DNA of 64,000 bases, taken from Eubacteriales bacterium (GTDB lineage Bacteria; Bacillota; Clostridia; Lachnospirales; Lachnospiraceae). Numbering within the stretch: the stretch's first letter is position 1; each line of letters starts with the position of its first letter. The notes beneath the pieces are model-generated. The model saw only the letters and a program-made list of their open reading frames with translations, was not told the origin of the DNA and did not search any database. The stretch is taken from contig JAUNGT010000002.1 of NCBI GenBank assembly GCA_030524455.1, forward strand, positions 69,089 to 133,088, given 5' to 3'. The position numbers and the translations under genes are program-made. This document shows positions 45,169-55,044 of the stretch, piece after piece.

Positions 45169-46244
45169 TGTTCACTCTCACCTTCTTCCTGTATCGTTTC
45201 AAATGTGGGATAGTTTGAGATTTCGTTCTTGTCCTGAGACATAATAAATTCGGAGATATAAGCCTTTCCGGTGTGACCGTACTCGTTCTCGATCTGTACG
45301 ATATCTCCGATAAAGAAATCGGAATTGTATTTGAACATCTGTGTTGCTTCCACTTCTCCCTCAAAGGTTTTCGTGGCAATATTCTCTGACAGATTCTCTT
45401 TTCCTCTCTGAACCAACTGATTCATGTATTCAGAATCGGATAAATGATTATCTCCGGTGTCAGACGAAATATCTCGGGCATCTGTAAACAATTCTCGTCT
45501 TTCCAATCCCTTTCCGCTCCCGACGATTGTTGTCCGCCTGGACGCCCCTTCCCCTTCTCCCGCCACCAAGGTCACATTTTTTAGCGATTTCTTCGATTCC
45601 AGATAATTGCTGTTGATAATGTTTTCATAACTGGGAGAAAAAATGACGTAAGGATTTTCGATCTGGTCATAAGAGCGATTTTTCCCTGTATACAGAGAAA
45701 ATACAAATTCATTTTGATCGTTCAGCACGATTTTGAATCCGATCTTATTATCCTCACAAAGATTTTTGATTACGTCATATAAAATATCCCCTGTATACTG
45801 CGCATCAATTGTTAATGCGGTGATTGTCGGATCGTCTGTCTTTTGAAACACAAAGTTCGAAATTTTGCGTTCCGCTATGGACGGCGAAATAATTGTTTCA
45901 TTTAAAAGTTTTTCTATTTCATCTTGCAGATTTCCTTTTAAAACTTTTTGTCCCCAAATAATTCGTCGATCAAGTATGGATTCCAGCGATCGCCCTTCCA
46001 CCTTCAAATGCGCACCGTTTTCTGTGTCTGTCTCAATATTTAGCGTTTCGATGATCATGGTGTGTTCGGAATCCTGAGACCACAGGTAATAATCCGGCTT
46101 CAAAAACGCTAACAAACTGACATCCATCGGAGTATAAATCTCAAAATCTCCACACTGTCTATATCGGTCTGTCCAAATACAGGATTCGAACACGTCCACA
46201 ACCGCTACTGACTCGAAAGAAGTATTTAGCACTAGCAGCTCCAT
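45165..46244 (-). CDS. Gp37-like siphovirus tail protein
   Basis: A 359-residue protein of the ReqiPepy6 Gp37-like family of tail-tip proteins. Characteristic stretches: SCIWTDRYRQCGDFEIYTP near the start, VEGRSLESILDRRIIW, and DIVQIENEYGHTGKAYISE near the end. It probably forms the baseplate hub (Tal-like position, right after Dit). Start overlaps nothing; its stop overlaps the next start by 4 bases. Confidence 0.82.
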   Translation of the reverse strand: MELLVLNTSFESVAVVDVFESCIWTDRYRQCGDFEIYTPMDVSLLAFLKPDYYLWSQDSEHTMIIETLNIETDTENGAHLKVEGRSLESILDRRIIWGQKVLKGNLQDEIEKLLNETIISPSIAERKISNFVFQKTDDPTITALTIDAQYTGDILYDVIKNLCEDNKIGFKIVLNDQNEFVFSLYTGKNRSYDQIENPYVIFSPSYENIINSNYLESKKSLKNVTLVAGEGEGASRRTTIVGSGKGLERRELFTDARDISSDTGDNHLSDSEYMNQLVQRGKENLSENIATKTFEGEVEATQMFKYNSDFFIGDIVQIENEYGHTGKAYISEFIMSQDKNEISNYPTFETIQEEGESEQ

Positions 46245-46246
46245 GA

Positions 46247-47167
46247 TTAAACTCCCTCATAAATAACACGGTTAACAATCTTAAATTGCAGGTTTATCCC
46301 TCCGGTCTCCGCGGTATAGGCAAATAAATTATCGCCCTTTGTGAGACTGAACCATGTGCTGCCCTTACCAAGGCAATTCAGAATATTGGTGGTTACGCCG
46401 TCCCGAAGCAGAACGATTCCTTTTTCTCCTCGAATCGTCGTAATGATAATGTCGTCGCCAAATTGAATACCACTCCCGACGATTGCGGCAAACTTTTCAG
46501 TGTCAATAAACATCTCCTCACGCGTCCCAATATTATAAATGGTAATGTTTGTTGCCTCGCCTACCGCATGAATGGTAATAGTAATTCCAATATCCGCGTC
46601 ACCCTCGTAAGTTACCACGTTCTCCGACCGTATCTCAATAATCCCCATTTCAAGTAAAGGTTCCACAAGCGATTCATTCGAAAAGGGAAATTCGAAAGCG
46701 GGAGTTACTCCATAAAAATCGGTTTCATTCGTTCCGTCTTCGCCTGCCGAATAAAAATACGGATTCCCGCATACAATCGAAATCTGGCAGCCCTCCGTCT
46801 CAGAAAAAATATCGGGTTCGTTCGATTCTACATATCCGCTCGTCTCCAAAGTACGATTATCTGTTTTGACTGTTATGGTCAATCTTTTTTTGACTGGAAA
46901 ATATCGGTAAGATTTTTGCCGAATATCTTCTATCGTCTCTGTATCCGTCTCTACAAACATCAGATTGAACACCAGATTCCGATTGGAAAGACGTGCCGAA
47001 TTAAATTGCGATCCGTCGTTTGTTGAAATCTCTGTCATATTGACGTTTCCCTTTGCGGGCCCGAGTCCGTCAATAGACTTGATTGCGAAGCCCGATTTCT
47101 CAGGCCTCGACAAGTCAAGTTCCAAACTATTCCCAAGGTAATTAGTAATCACGATTTTCTTTATCAT
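46247..47167 (-). CDS. Distal tail protein (Dit-like)
   Basis: A 306-residue protein with the N-terminal beta-rich Dit fold pattern (IKSIDGLGPAKGNVNMTE, NLVFNLMFVETDTETIEDIRQKSYRYFP) and a later galectin-like region. It follows the tape measure gene, overlapping its stop by 4 bases. This is the canonical position of Dit in phages of Gram-positive bacteria, where it forms the ring joining the tail tube and baseplate. Confidence 0.85.
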   Translation of the reverse strand: MIKKIVITNYLGNSLELDLSRPEKSGFAIKSIDGLGPAKGNVNMTEISTNDGSQFNSARLSNRNLVFNLMFVETDTETIEDIRQKSYRYFPVKKRLTITVKTDNRTLETSGYVESNEPDIFSETEGCQISIVCGNPYFYSAGEDGTNETDFYGVTPAFEFPFSNESLVEPLLEMGIIEIRSENVVTYEGDADIGITITIHAVGEATNITIYNIGTREEMFIDTEKFAAIVGSGIQFGDDIIITTIRGEKGIVLLRDGVTTNILNCLGKGSTWFSLTKGDNLFAYTAETGGINLQFKIVNRVIYEGV

Positions 47168-50100
47168 GCCAATCCCTCTTTCAATGCCGAGAACTGGTTC
47201 TTTGTCTGACGATATATTTCCGTCCGGGAAAGAGCCTTCGGCGAATAGTTATTTTGTGTAAATTGGTAAGTATTACCGCTTGCTAATGGTGTTCCATCAT
47301 TTTGAATCCGGCTCGCATTTGGATTTCCAATACCTGCGCTGATTGCCAGTGCCTGACTTCTCCCAAATGCTGTACTCAGCTGGCTTATCCCACTGTTTAC
47401 ATTGGATAAATCCAAAACAGGACGAATAGCAGGTTCTGTATCGATCCCATTTTCAATCAAATCGGAAACCATTGCCATGGTAGTTGTCATGGAGGTCAAT
47501 GCGACATTTCCCACCATCGAAGATGCGCTTTTTACTTTGCCTGCATAATTATGTAGCCCCATTGCGAATCCCATGTCTGCATACTGGCCAAGAAGAATGA
47601 ATTTTCTTGAAGGAGAATGACTGTCGATTGCCTGCTGTGCTGCCTCGAAAGCAGCATTAGCCACCTGACTTGCCGCCGATGCAATGTCTCCGATTTTGTT
47701 TAGAATTCCCTCCCGGAAACCCATTGCTGCATTTTGACCAGCCAGGACAAAGTTAGACCGAGCGTTTCTGAAGTAATCCAGTGCCGTATTGACCAATTGA
47801 GTCACTGCATCTGTGATTGTCACTTTGCGATCCAACATACCTCCAGCCACACCCTCCGTCAGATATGTCCCGATTTCTCTTCGGAATCTTTCCGATGGCG
47901 AATTAATCTCCGCTGCAGTTCTGGCCGCCTGCTCTGCCGAATCAATCATATCAGTCGCCGCAAGATTTGCAGAATCATTCGACGCCATTCCTTCTGCCAC
48001 ACCGTTCACCAACTGTGCCCCTGTATCTTTTGCCAGTTCTGCCTGGTCCAAAGAAGCGGTTACATACTGCTTGATACTTTCGATTGTTCCATCGAACACC
48101 TTTCCGAATTCCAGCGCGTTTACGTTGATACCGCCATATAACGCTGACATTTTTTGTTCTGTTTCCGCCTGCAAGTTTGAAAGCTGTGTAGATGCGGCAT
48201 TCGTAGCCAAAGCAAACTTCTGATCGTATAAACTTGCATACTGAGTGAGTTCCTCATCGGTCATGCTGTTGATCGCCTGAAGCTGTGCGAGAGAATCGAT
48301 ACCAAGCTCATTAATTGCATCTTTTAAACCACCGTCTGCTATTCTTGCATTGACTGTGGCCAACGTCGTAGCAAAAGTCTGGTATTGCTCAACCTGCCCT
48401 TGCAGATTCTTCATCAGATCCTCTTTTTTAACTGACTGCTGTTTTTCAACCGCGGAAAAGAGACCAACCTGCCCCATCAAATTGTCGGTATTGCTCTGAA
48501 GGGATTCCGTATACTTTTTCCAAAGATCCATGGTATCGGACAAAATAGATTTCTCAAATTTTGCCATATCCATGTTCTTATATTTGGATGCTTCGGTTCC
48601 CTTTTTCTTGATAGCCAGAAGCTTTTCCCAATATTCCTGCTCAGAATTCACCGATTTTTTATGAGTAGAATCCACCTTCTGATGAGTCTTTTCGGTATCA
48701 TCAATCGACTGTTTATTAAGTTCCTCTTTCTGATCCTCTCCGTCGCCGTATTTTTTCAGTAGCTCTGACCAATAGTCCCCTGCCTGCTTGATCGACTTTT
48801 TGTCAGATTTCTCCTGATTTTTAAGACGTTTTTCGTTCCCCTCGTCCATTATCTTTTGGGTAGATGTCATGGCGACTTTCGCCAAGCCAGCACCTGCTTC
48901 CCCGACGACCTTTTTCGAGTTATTCAGACCTTTCGCCAAACCGTCTCCGGAATATTGCCCGATCTCTGTAAATAACTTTGACGGGGAGGCGATTCCAAGA
49001 AAATTTTTCACAGCATCTACTGCTCCGGATACCACCTCCGTAGCGGCATCAACCACTCCCTGGAACGATTTCTTGATACCCTGAATAAATCCCTGAATCA
49101 TATTAATTCCGGCTGAAACAAACTCCTGATCACCGCCACTGAATACTGTTAAAATCGCTTCGATCAGGGCCATACCCAAATTCTTCATTGCATCTACAAG
49201 TAATGGCGTATTTGTCCGAATACTTTCTGCCGTTCCGTTAATGAAATCGATAATCATTTTGAATCCGGCATCTGTTAACTGAGGCGCAGCGTTTCCGATC
49301 CCCAGCAGTAACGCAGTAATGATAGATACGCCGGCCTGTATAAACTGGGGAATATTCGCTGCAATTCCTGCCATTATCGACAAAAGGATATTCATTACAG
49401 CCTGTACAATTTGCGGCGTATATTGTGCAATCGAAGTCAAAAATTCCGACACAACCAAAAGCACCCCGTCTACGATTTGGGGAACGCATCCCGTTATCGC
49501 AGTCACGATCGCACCTACAAGCGTCACCATAGCCAATGCAATAACAGGGGCTCCTGCCGTAATTGCCCGGGCAAATAGCACCATCCCTTCGCCGATTTTT
49601 CCCACAACCATGGGAATCAATCCTGCGATTCCGGTGACAATAATCGTAAGAGATGCCACAATTGAGGTCGCACCAACAGCGCCAATTCCCGTAAGCGCTA
49701 AAAAACCGGCCGCCAAAGCAGAGAGTCCGGCCCCCGCTGCTGCTAACCCCACGCCAATGCCAACAACCGCCACACCAATTAATGCAAATGCTCCGGACAG
49801 AGCCAAAATCGCCGGAATAAGCGGAGTAAGAAGGAGACCGGCTCCCCCGATAACCGCAAATGCTCCCGCCAATGCCAATAAACCTTTTCCGATTGCCTCC
49901 CAACTCATAGAGCCTAAAAGCTTCATGGTAGGGGCAATAACGGCCAGAGCTCCGGCCGCGACAATCAAAGCAGCCGAACCAAGCAAAGTGCCGTTCATAG
50001 CATGTAATCCGATTACAAGTTCAAGAAGTGCTCCGCCCATGGCGGTCAAACCTCTACCGATTTCATCCCATTGCATCCCCGAAAATTGCTTCAATGCTCC

Positions 50101-53100
50101 GGAAAGAACCGTTATCGCACCGGATACGGTCAACATGCCAACACCAATACCGATCATATTCTTTGGCATCATGTTTACCGATATCGCAACGCTCAAAAGT
50201 ACCCCGCCAAGAGCAGCTAATCCCTTTTTAATTTCTTCCCATTCCATTTTTGAAAAGTCCGATAAAACAGAAGAGAAAATTTTCATTGCCCCTGCAATGG
50301 CAATCATGGAGGTTGCTGTTGACAGAACACCTTTGGCATTCCCCGTTAAATTTGTAAATGCTGCCAACTCGCCGAGCAGAATCCCAATACTACCAAGTCC
50401 CTTTTTCAGATCCTCATAAGACATCCCGGTAAAATCCCGACAGGCTGTCCCAAGCACTTTAATTGCTGCCGCAAGAACCAATATTCCGGCTCCTGTCGAA
50501 ATCGCTTTCCCTGAAAATTTTGCCGTATTTAGAAAAACGGATACTTCGCCGAGCAAAACGCCAACTCCAATCAACCCGTTTTTAAGCTCGCCCCATTGAA
50601 ACGAGGCTAAATCAGCACATGCAGAGGCTAATACCTTTATGGCCGCAGCAAACAAAATCAATCCTGCGGATCCTCTGACAATTTGTTTTGTTCCGGTCGA
50701 CAGCATTTTGGCAGCACCTAACATAATTGACGACAATGCTGTAATTCCAACGATTCCTTGCCCAATATCTTCCCAACTGAGTCCGGAAAGCTTTCTCATT
50801 GCAGTAGCGAGAATCAATACCGCCGCTGATATGGAAATCATGGCGGCACAGGCCTTTCCCGTTTTTCCGGTAAGCGCGGAAATTTTGCTAAAAACGGCCA
50901 TGGACGCCATTAATTCAGTGAATAATAGGGTTATGGTCATCAAGGAGGAGGTCAACTTGCCCGAATCGATCAAAGATAATACTAAAATTGATCCGGTCAG
51001 GACAGCTATTGCAGCCGCGATTTTCAGGAGCGTCCCGGCTTTCAACTGCGTCTGAAACGCTTCCAAACTTCCGCATACGCCGTCTAAAATATTCGTAATC
51101 CCCGTCAATATTCCGCCGGCATCATCAAAGGAATCCTTGATACTCTTCAAAAATTTGCTTATGACTAAAGCGATTCCGCCAAGCGATAAACTGCTGATCA
51201 GATCAAATATCCCTGAAAAATTTGCGCTTCCGAGTGCATTCGTAAATGATTCGGTTATTTTTCCGGCAACATCGGCAATTCCTTTCCCTATTGTAACGAT
51301 TGCAGTTCGCAGCGCACCGAGGATTTGAAGCACTGGGCTTTGTGAAAATACGTTCCCGATCTCTTTTGCTGATGTCCGGACAGATGCTTTCATTTGAGAG
51401 GCCACTTCTCTGACCTGATCCATTCTTGCAACAATTCGCCCCAAGAAAGCTTGAAGCATCTCTAACGGAGAAAAATTCATTTTTAAAGAAAGAGTTTTGC
51501 CAAACTCCTTCGCATTTTGAACAAATCGGGAAATACCCGAAACCACGCTTCCCGTCGCTGCTTGAAATCCCCGTAACGCATTGGCAAATACGTTTGTTTT
51601 TTTTAGCCCCTCATCCAAAGCTACTACATAGTCGCCGATCCTTCCGGTAAAACTTAATAACCCATTCCCCACTGGTTTAAAGAAACTAACCAGATGTCCG
51701 ACACCACTTGCAAAGGTGGAAAATGTCTGAACTCCGATATCCAATAGAGCAAAAAGTCCTTTAAAGGTGGATTTTAAATTTGCTGATTGTTCTTCGGTAA
51801 GACTCAGTCCTCCCGTAAACTCTTTTATTCTGACCGTTAGATTATAAAGTTGCTCAGCCGTCGCCGGCGGAAAAATTTCGCGAAATGCATCTTTGATTGG
51901 GACTACCACGGTTGCTATGGCATTGAATGCGCCTCGCAAACTTTCTAATATATTTTCCCTGCCGGACATCCGGGACATATTCTCAGCCAGCTCATCCAAA
52001 GATATGCTTCCCGATTTTACCGATTGCTCCAGCTGCTCCAAAGAGTTGATCTGACTTTTACTGTATCCCATTTCTTTCAGCTGCTCATCCGAAAGATTAC
52101 GCGTTTTGTCCGCTAATTTTGTTATGGACTCCGATAAAATGTCGGAGGTCATCCACCCGCTTTTCAGCGCCTTCTCAAAAGAACCCTGAGAATCGATCAT
52201 TTCATCAATTGCGATACCGTGCTCCTTGGCAGTGGATATAATGGCTTCTTTGAACCCCTCTTCATCAGAGATGCCTTGATTAAGCATCTGATTCCATCCG
52301 CTTCCCAAACCGCCCTCAAGAAGCGAGTTTCGTGCATTGGCTGTTTCACCGATAATGCCGCCAAAAATAGTGCTAAACTCCGTCAGAAAATCTTTTGCTT
52401 CCTCGAAATCGCCGATTATAATTTCCCAACTCTGAGTCCATCCGGACTGCATCGCTTCTTTCAGAGTGTCAAAGAGCTGTGTTACCGTCTTTACCTTAGT
52501 TGCCGCATTCACTGCAGTCTTTGACAATTGTACGATTTCTCTTGCCTGGCTCTCTGAATACCCCTGAGCAATCAAGTCAGCTTCATCATAAGCGCCCGCC
52601 AGCTGGGCCAATGTTTCGGTCAGAACTTCAGAGGTAAGCCATTCCCCCCTCGTCAGGGATTCGCGAAACGATCCATACTTCTGAATCATTGCATCTACGT
52701 TATAGCCCATTTGAGTTGCGGTTCGTTTTAATGCATTTTGAAACAATTCGCCGCCCATTCCGGCATTTACTACAGAATTCCAATCCTGTAGTTTTACTGT
52801 CCCTGCCGCAAGTGCCTGAGAAAGCTGGTACATCGCGGTAGATGCCTGTTGAGAGGTAGAGCCGGATACTGCCGCCAAATTTGCGATACCCTGAATAGCC
52901 GATACGGATTCCTTTAATCCAACGCCGGCCGCCGTAAACGTACCGATATTACGAGTCATCTCCGTAAAATTGTATATGGTTTTATCGGCATAGGTATTCA
53001 ACTCATCCAACGCATCATTGACCTGATTCAGCGTTGTACCTTTGCTTTCCGTATTTGCCAGAATAGTTTGTACTGCGTTAATCTGCGTCTCGTACTCCTC

Positions 53101-53430
53101 AAAACCGCTTTTGATTGGATCAATCGTCAATGCGGACGCAATTTTCTTTCCGGCGTTCACGGCAGAATTTGTCAAATTCGAGACGGCAGTAATCGCCATT
53201 ACATCGAACGCAGAAAACTTTGCTCTTACCGTTTCGATCGCGTTACCTAATCCGCTCAGATTTACATTTTTCGCCGCGGTACTTATATTCTCCAATCCCT
53301 TGGAAGCGCCTGTGAAATTCAGGCTGGCCTTAAGCTTATCGATCGTCGACAATGACTTCTGAACACCTTGCTCAAACTGCTTATTGTCGAAGCGCATCTC
53401 GACGACTCTCTCGTCAATGGTTGTACTCAT
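47164..53430 (-). CDS. Tape measure protein
   Basis: A 2088-residue protein, the longest of the window. The N-terminus is coiled (FDNKQFEQGVQKSLSTIDKLKASL), followed by the tape-measure core (FEEYETQINAVQTILANTESKGTTL; STAMYQLSQALAAGTVKLQDWNSV). A long hydrophobic middle (about 830-1360) includes six repeats of 56-60 residues, and a charged coiled region lies near 1560-1700. It sets tail length and probably aids DNA entry. By the rule of about 0.15 nm per residue it would fit a tail near 300 nm, at the long end for siphoviruses. Confidence 0.93.
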   Translation of the reverse strand: MSTTIDERVVEMRFDNKQFEQGVQKSLSTIDKLKASLNFTGASKGLENISTAAKNVNLSGLGNAIETVRAKFSAFDVMAITAVSNLTNSAVNAGKKIASALTIDPIKSGFEEYETQINAVQTILANTESKGTTLNQVNDALDELNTYADKTIYNFTEMTRNIGTFTAAGVGLKESVSAIQGIANLAAVSGSTSQQASTAMYQLSQALAAGTVKLQDWNSVVNAGMGGELFQNALKRTATQMGYNVDAMIQKYGSFRESLTRGEWLTSEVLTETLAQLAGAYDEADLIAQGYSESQAREIVQLSKTAVNAATKVKTVTQLFDTLKEAMQSGWTQSWEIIIGDFEEAKDFLTEFSTIFGGIIGETANARNSLLEGGLGSGWNQMLNQGISDEEGFKEAIISTAKEHGIAIDEMIDSQGSFEKALKSGWMTSDILSESITKLADKTRNLSDEQLKEMGYSKSQINSLEQLEQSVKSGSISLDELAENMSRMSGRENILESLRGAFNAIATVVVPIKDAFREIFPPATAEQLYNLTVRIKEFTGGLSLTEEQSANLKSTFKGLFALLDIGVQTFSTFASGVGHLVSFFKPVGNGLLSFTGRIGDYVVALDEGLKKTNVFANALRGFQAATGSVVSGISRFVQNAKEFGKTLSLKMNFSPLEMLQAFLGRIVARMDQVREVASQMKASVRTSAKEIGNVFSQSPVLQILGALRTAIVTIGKGIADVAGKITESFTNALGSANFSGIFDLISSLSLGGIALVISKFLKSIKDSFDDAGGILTGITNILDGVCGSLEAFQTQLKAGTLLKIAAAIAVLTGSILVLSLIDSGKLTSSLMTITLLFTELMASMAVFSKISALTGKTGKACAAMISISAAVLILATAMRKLSGLSWEDIGQGIVGITALSSIMLGAAKMLSTGTKQIVRGSAGLILFAAAIKVLASACADLASFQWGELKNGLIGVGVLLGEVSVFLNTAKFSGKAISTGAGILVLAAAIKVLGTACRDFTGMSYEDLKKGLGSIGILLGELAAFTNLTGNAKGVLSTATSMIAIAGAMKIFSSVLSDFSKMEWEEIKKGLAALGGVLLSVAISVNMMPKNMIGIGVGMLTVSGAITVLSGALKQFSGMQWDEIGRGLTAMGGALLELVIGLHAMNGTLLGSAALIVAAGALAVIAPTMKLLGSMSWEAIGKGLLALAGAFAVIGGAGLLLTPLIPAILALSGAFALIGVAVVGIGVGLAAAGAGLSALAAGFLALTGIGAVGATSIVASLTIIVTGIAGLIPMVVGKIGEGMVLFARAITAGAPVIALAMVTLVGAIVTAITGCVPQIVDGVLLVVSEFLTSIAQYTPQIVQAVMNILLSIMAGIAANIPQFIQAGVSIITALLLGIGNAAPQLTDAGFKMIIDFINGTAESIRTNTPLLVDAMKNLGMALIEAILTVFSGGDQEFVSAGINMIQGFIQGIKKSFQGVVDAATEVVSGAVDAVKNFLGIASPSKLFTEIGQYSGDGLAKGLNNSKKVVGEAGAGLAKVAMTSTQKIMDEGNEKRLKNQEKSDKKSIKQAGDYWSELLKKYGDGEDQKEELNKQSIDDTEKTHQKVDSTHKKSVNSEQEYWEKLLAIKKKGTEASKYKNMDMAKFEKSILSDTMDLWKKYTESLQSNTDNLMGQVGLFSAVEKQQSVKKEDLMKNLQGQVEQYQTFATTLATVNARIADGGLKDAINELGIDSLAQLQAINSMTDEELTQYASLYDQKFALATNAASTQLSNLQAETEQKMSALYGGINVNALEFGKVFDGTIESIKQYVTASLDQAELAKDTGAQLVNGVAEGMASNDSANLAATDMIDSAEQAARTAAEINSPSERFRREIGTYLTEGVAGGMLDRKVTITDAVTQLVNTALDYFRNARSNFVLAGQNAAMGFREGILNKIGDIASAASQVANAAFEAAQQAIDSHSPSRKFILLGQYADMGFAMGLHNYAGKVKSASSMVGNVALTSMTTTMAMVSDLIENGIDTEPAIRPVLDLSNVNSGISQLSTAFGRSQALAISAGIGNPNASRIQNDGTPLASGNTYQFTQNNYSPKALSRTEIYRQTKNQFSALKEGLA
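49881..50790 (-). repeat. Degenerate protein repeats in the tape measure
   Basis: Six successive units of 56-60 residues, each opening with a W/Y-E/D motif: GLSWEDIGQG, SFQWGELKNG, GMSYEDLKKG, KMEWEEIKKG, GMQWDEIGRG and SMSWEAIGKG. Each continues with a glycine-rich hydrophobic helix pair. The last unit begins at the low-coordinate edge and runs on beyond it. Such units can change tail length by duplication or loss. Confidence 0.75.
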
Positions 53431-53810
53431 AGCCTAGTGACCCCCTTCCACGCTGAATTTACGATCTCATCAAAAATAGGCTGGATTGAAGGATTGATGT
53501 AATCTCTCCCTTGTACCCAGCCTCCATTTCGAGTCCCATGACCATATTGTAAAATAATGGCGATCGGAACTCCATTTTGAATATTTGAATTGTAAAAGCC
53601 TATCTTTATTGAACCGTTACGGTTCTCGATCTTATAGTACCAAGAATTGGCGGTAACTCCTGATTCTACCGGCGTTGCTGATGAAAGTGCCGCCACACCG
53701 GCTCGTCCGTACCGATCGAGTTCTCCTGCATTCACAATTTCTCTTGTCCGTTCCAGGAATTTTGTGAATTTTGAGAAGTTTCCTTTTTGTCGGAATGTTA
53801 TAATGCTCAT
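53427..53810 (-). CDS. HK97 gp10-like neck/tail completion protein
   Basis: A 127-residue protein with the gp10-family pattern: AGVAALSSATPVESGVTANSWYYKI in the middle and ILQYGHGTRNGGWVQGRDYI near the end. Members act at the head-tail junction. Here the gene lies just before the tape measure, not with the neck genes at 56799-57414, an unusual placement. The stop overlaps the tape measure start by 4 bases. Confidence 0.75.
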   Translation of the reverse strand: MSIITFRQKGNFSKFTKFLERTREIVNAGELDRYGRAGVAALSSATPVESGVTANSWYYKIENRNGSIKIGFYNSNIQNGVPIAIILQYGHGTRNGGWVQGRDYINPSIQPIFDEIVNSAWKGVTRL

Positions 53811-53811
53811 A

Positions 53812-55038
53812 TTATTCGATTTTTGTCACCGGCTTCACAATCCAGCTTTCTGTTTTCATCCCGTGGGATCCGAGAAAATCCTGAAATGCTTTACATTCTG
53901 CCGCCGTAGAGGTAAAACCTGCTATGTTTGCATACAAAAGCCCATCCTTCAGTTTCTCACCAAAATCATTCGGAAGATTCTGAATTTCCCGAAAAATGTT
54001 TAAGATCCCGTACCCATAAGAGTCTTTCGCCCTGTTCGCTTCTTCGATCGACGGATATTTTTTTGTGTCGTATCCGGGAACCGCCCATTTTCCAGCTAAA
54101 TCTTCCAGATACGGTGCTTTTCCATGAGGAGAAACCAAATCATATCTGGGATCTACGCATGGATTTTTTAGAGGCTCTGCCGTTGCATATGCCTTTAAAT
54201 GCTGTATCTGTGCCCGAACCCCGGTGCGGTCATCCGGGAAATAGCATCCTTTTACCCCGCCGCCGGTCGTCCCGAGTCCGGCGTAGTTATGCTGTTCCGG
54301 AATTACATCGCCGTTAAATTTAAAATACCCTGTTTCTTTAATCGCCTGACAGAAAGCTAAATCTCCTCGAATGCCTTCCTGCATCCCCTCTTCCAAAAAC
54401 AGTTGAGGCAGGTGTAAATAATCATGCAGACTCGGAATATCATTTCCGCTCTCGACCATCCATTGTGTAATTTGCCTTTCCGTCAGAACAGAATCCCCAA
54501 GAAGACACGTTTTTTGTTCCTGAACAAAGGCCTCTGAAATGGCTCTCGCAATTGTCTCTGGCCCATGATAATGGTATAAACGCACGTCGTCTTCGTTATC
54601 GCAGAAACATACTTCAATTAACATGGACACAGCTTTTGTCTTTCGAATTACATACAAACCGCTTCCTGCTTTTACGCCACGGTTGGCAAAGCCAAGACGT
54701 TCCAAATTCTTGCATACGGTTATTGCCTCCGGATGCTGCTGTCCCTCATAAGTATAAACTTCGCATCCATAGCCGGAATGGTTTGCGCTGGCATTGAAAT
54801 GAATGCTGATAAACCAATCCAAATCCTGTTGATTCGCCAATGTCACAGCATCCGCCAAATAGTCCGCCTGAGACTCAGCCTGGTCAATGGTGCAATCGAC
54901 AATTTCTGCCCCCAGCCCACGCATAATCTCCATAAGGGCATTTCCAACTTCTCTGGTTGCCGTGGATTCCGAAAAAAGACCATTGGCTCCGTGTCCCGGA
55001 CCGGTCAAAGTGTGTCCGCAGTTTATTCCGATTTTCAT
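53812..55038 (-). CDS. Bifunctional lysin: amidase_3 plus glucosaminidase
   Basis: A 408-residue cell-wall hydrolase with two catalytic domains. Residues 1-180 form an N-acetylmuramoyl-L-alanine amidase with zinc ligands in INCGHTLTGPGHG, an early glutamate (STATREVG), SIHFNAS and LIEVCFCDNEDD. Residues 200-350 form a glucosaminidase with FCQAIKETGYFKF and QHNYAGLGTTGG. The last 60 residues may be a SPOR-like wall-binding region (LLYANIAGFTSTAAECKAFQDF). It probably is the endolysin, or a tail lysin, given its place inside the tail module. Confidence 0.85.
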   Translation of the reverse strand: MKIGINCGHTLTGPGHGANGLFSESTATREVGNALMEIMRGLGAEIVDCTIDQAESQADYLADAVTLANQQDLDWFISIHFNASANHSGYGCEVYTYEGQQHPEAITVCKNLERLGFANRGVKAGSGLYVIRKTKAVSMLIEVCFCDNEDDVRLYHYHGPETIARAISEAFVQEQKTCLLGDSVLTERQITQWMVESGNDIPSLHDYLHLPQLFLEEGMQEGIRGDLAFCQAIKETGYFKFNGDVIPEQHNYAGLGTTGGGVKGCYFPDDRTGVRAQIQHLKAYATAEPLKNPCVDPRYDLVSPHGKAPYLEDLAGKWAVPGYDTKKYPSIEEANRAKDSYGYGILNIFREIQNLPNDFGEKLKDGLLYANIAGFTSTAAECKAFQDFLGSHGMKTESWIVKPVTKIE

Positions 55039-55044
55039 CTGTGT

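Noticed and set aside
49238..50419. Open frames on both strands inside the tape measure gene (49238-49903 minus, 49319-50419 plus)
   Set aside because: Low-complexity shadow frames (G/C/R-rich or A/P/T-rich) caused by the repeated hydrophobic helices of the tape measure protein.
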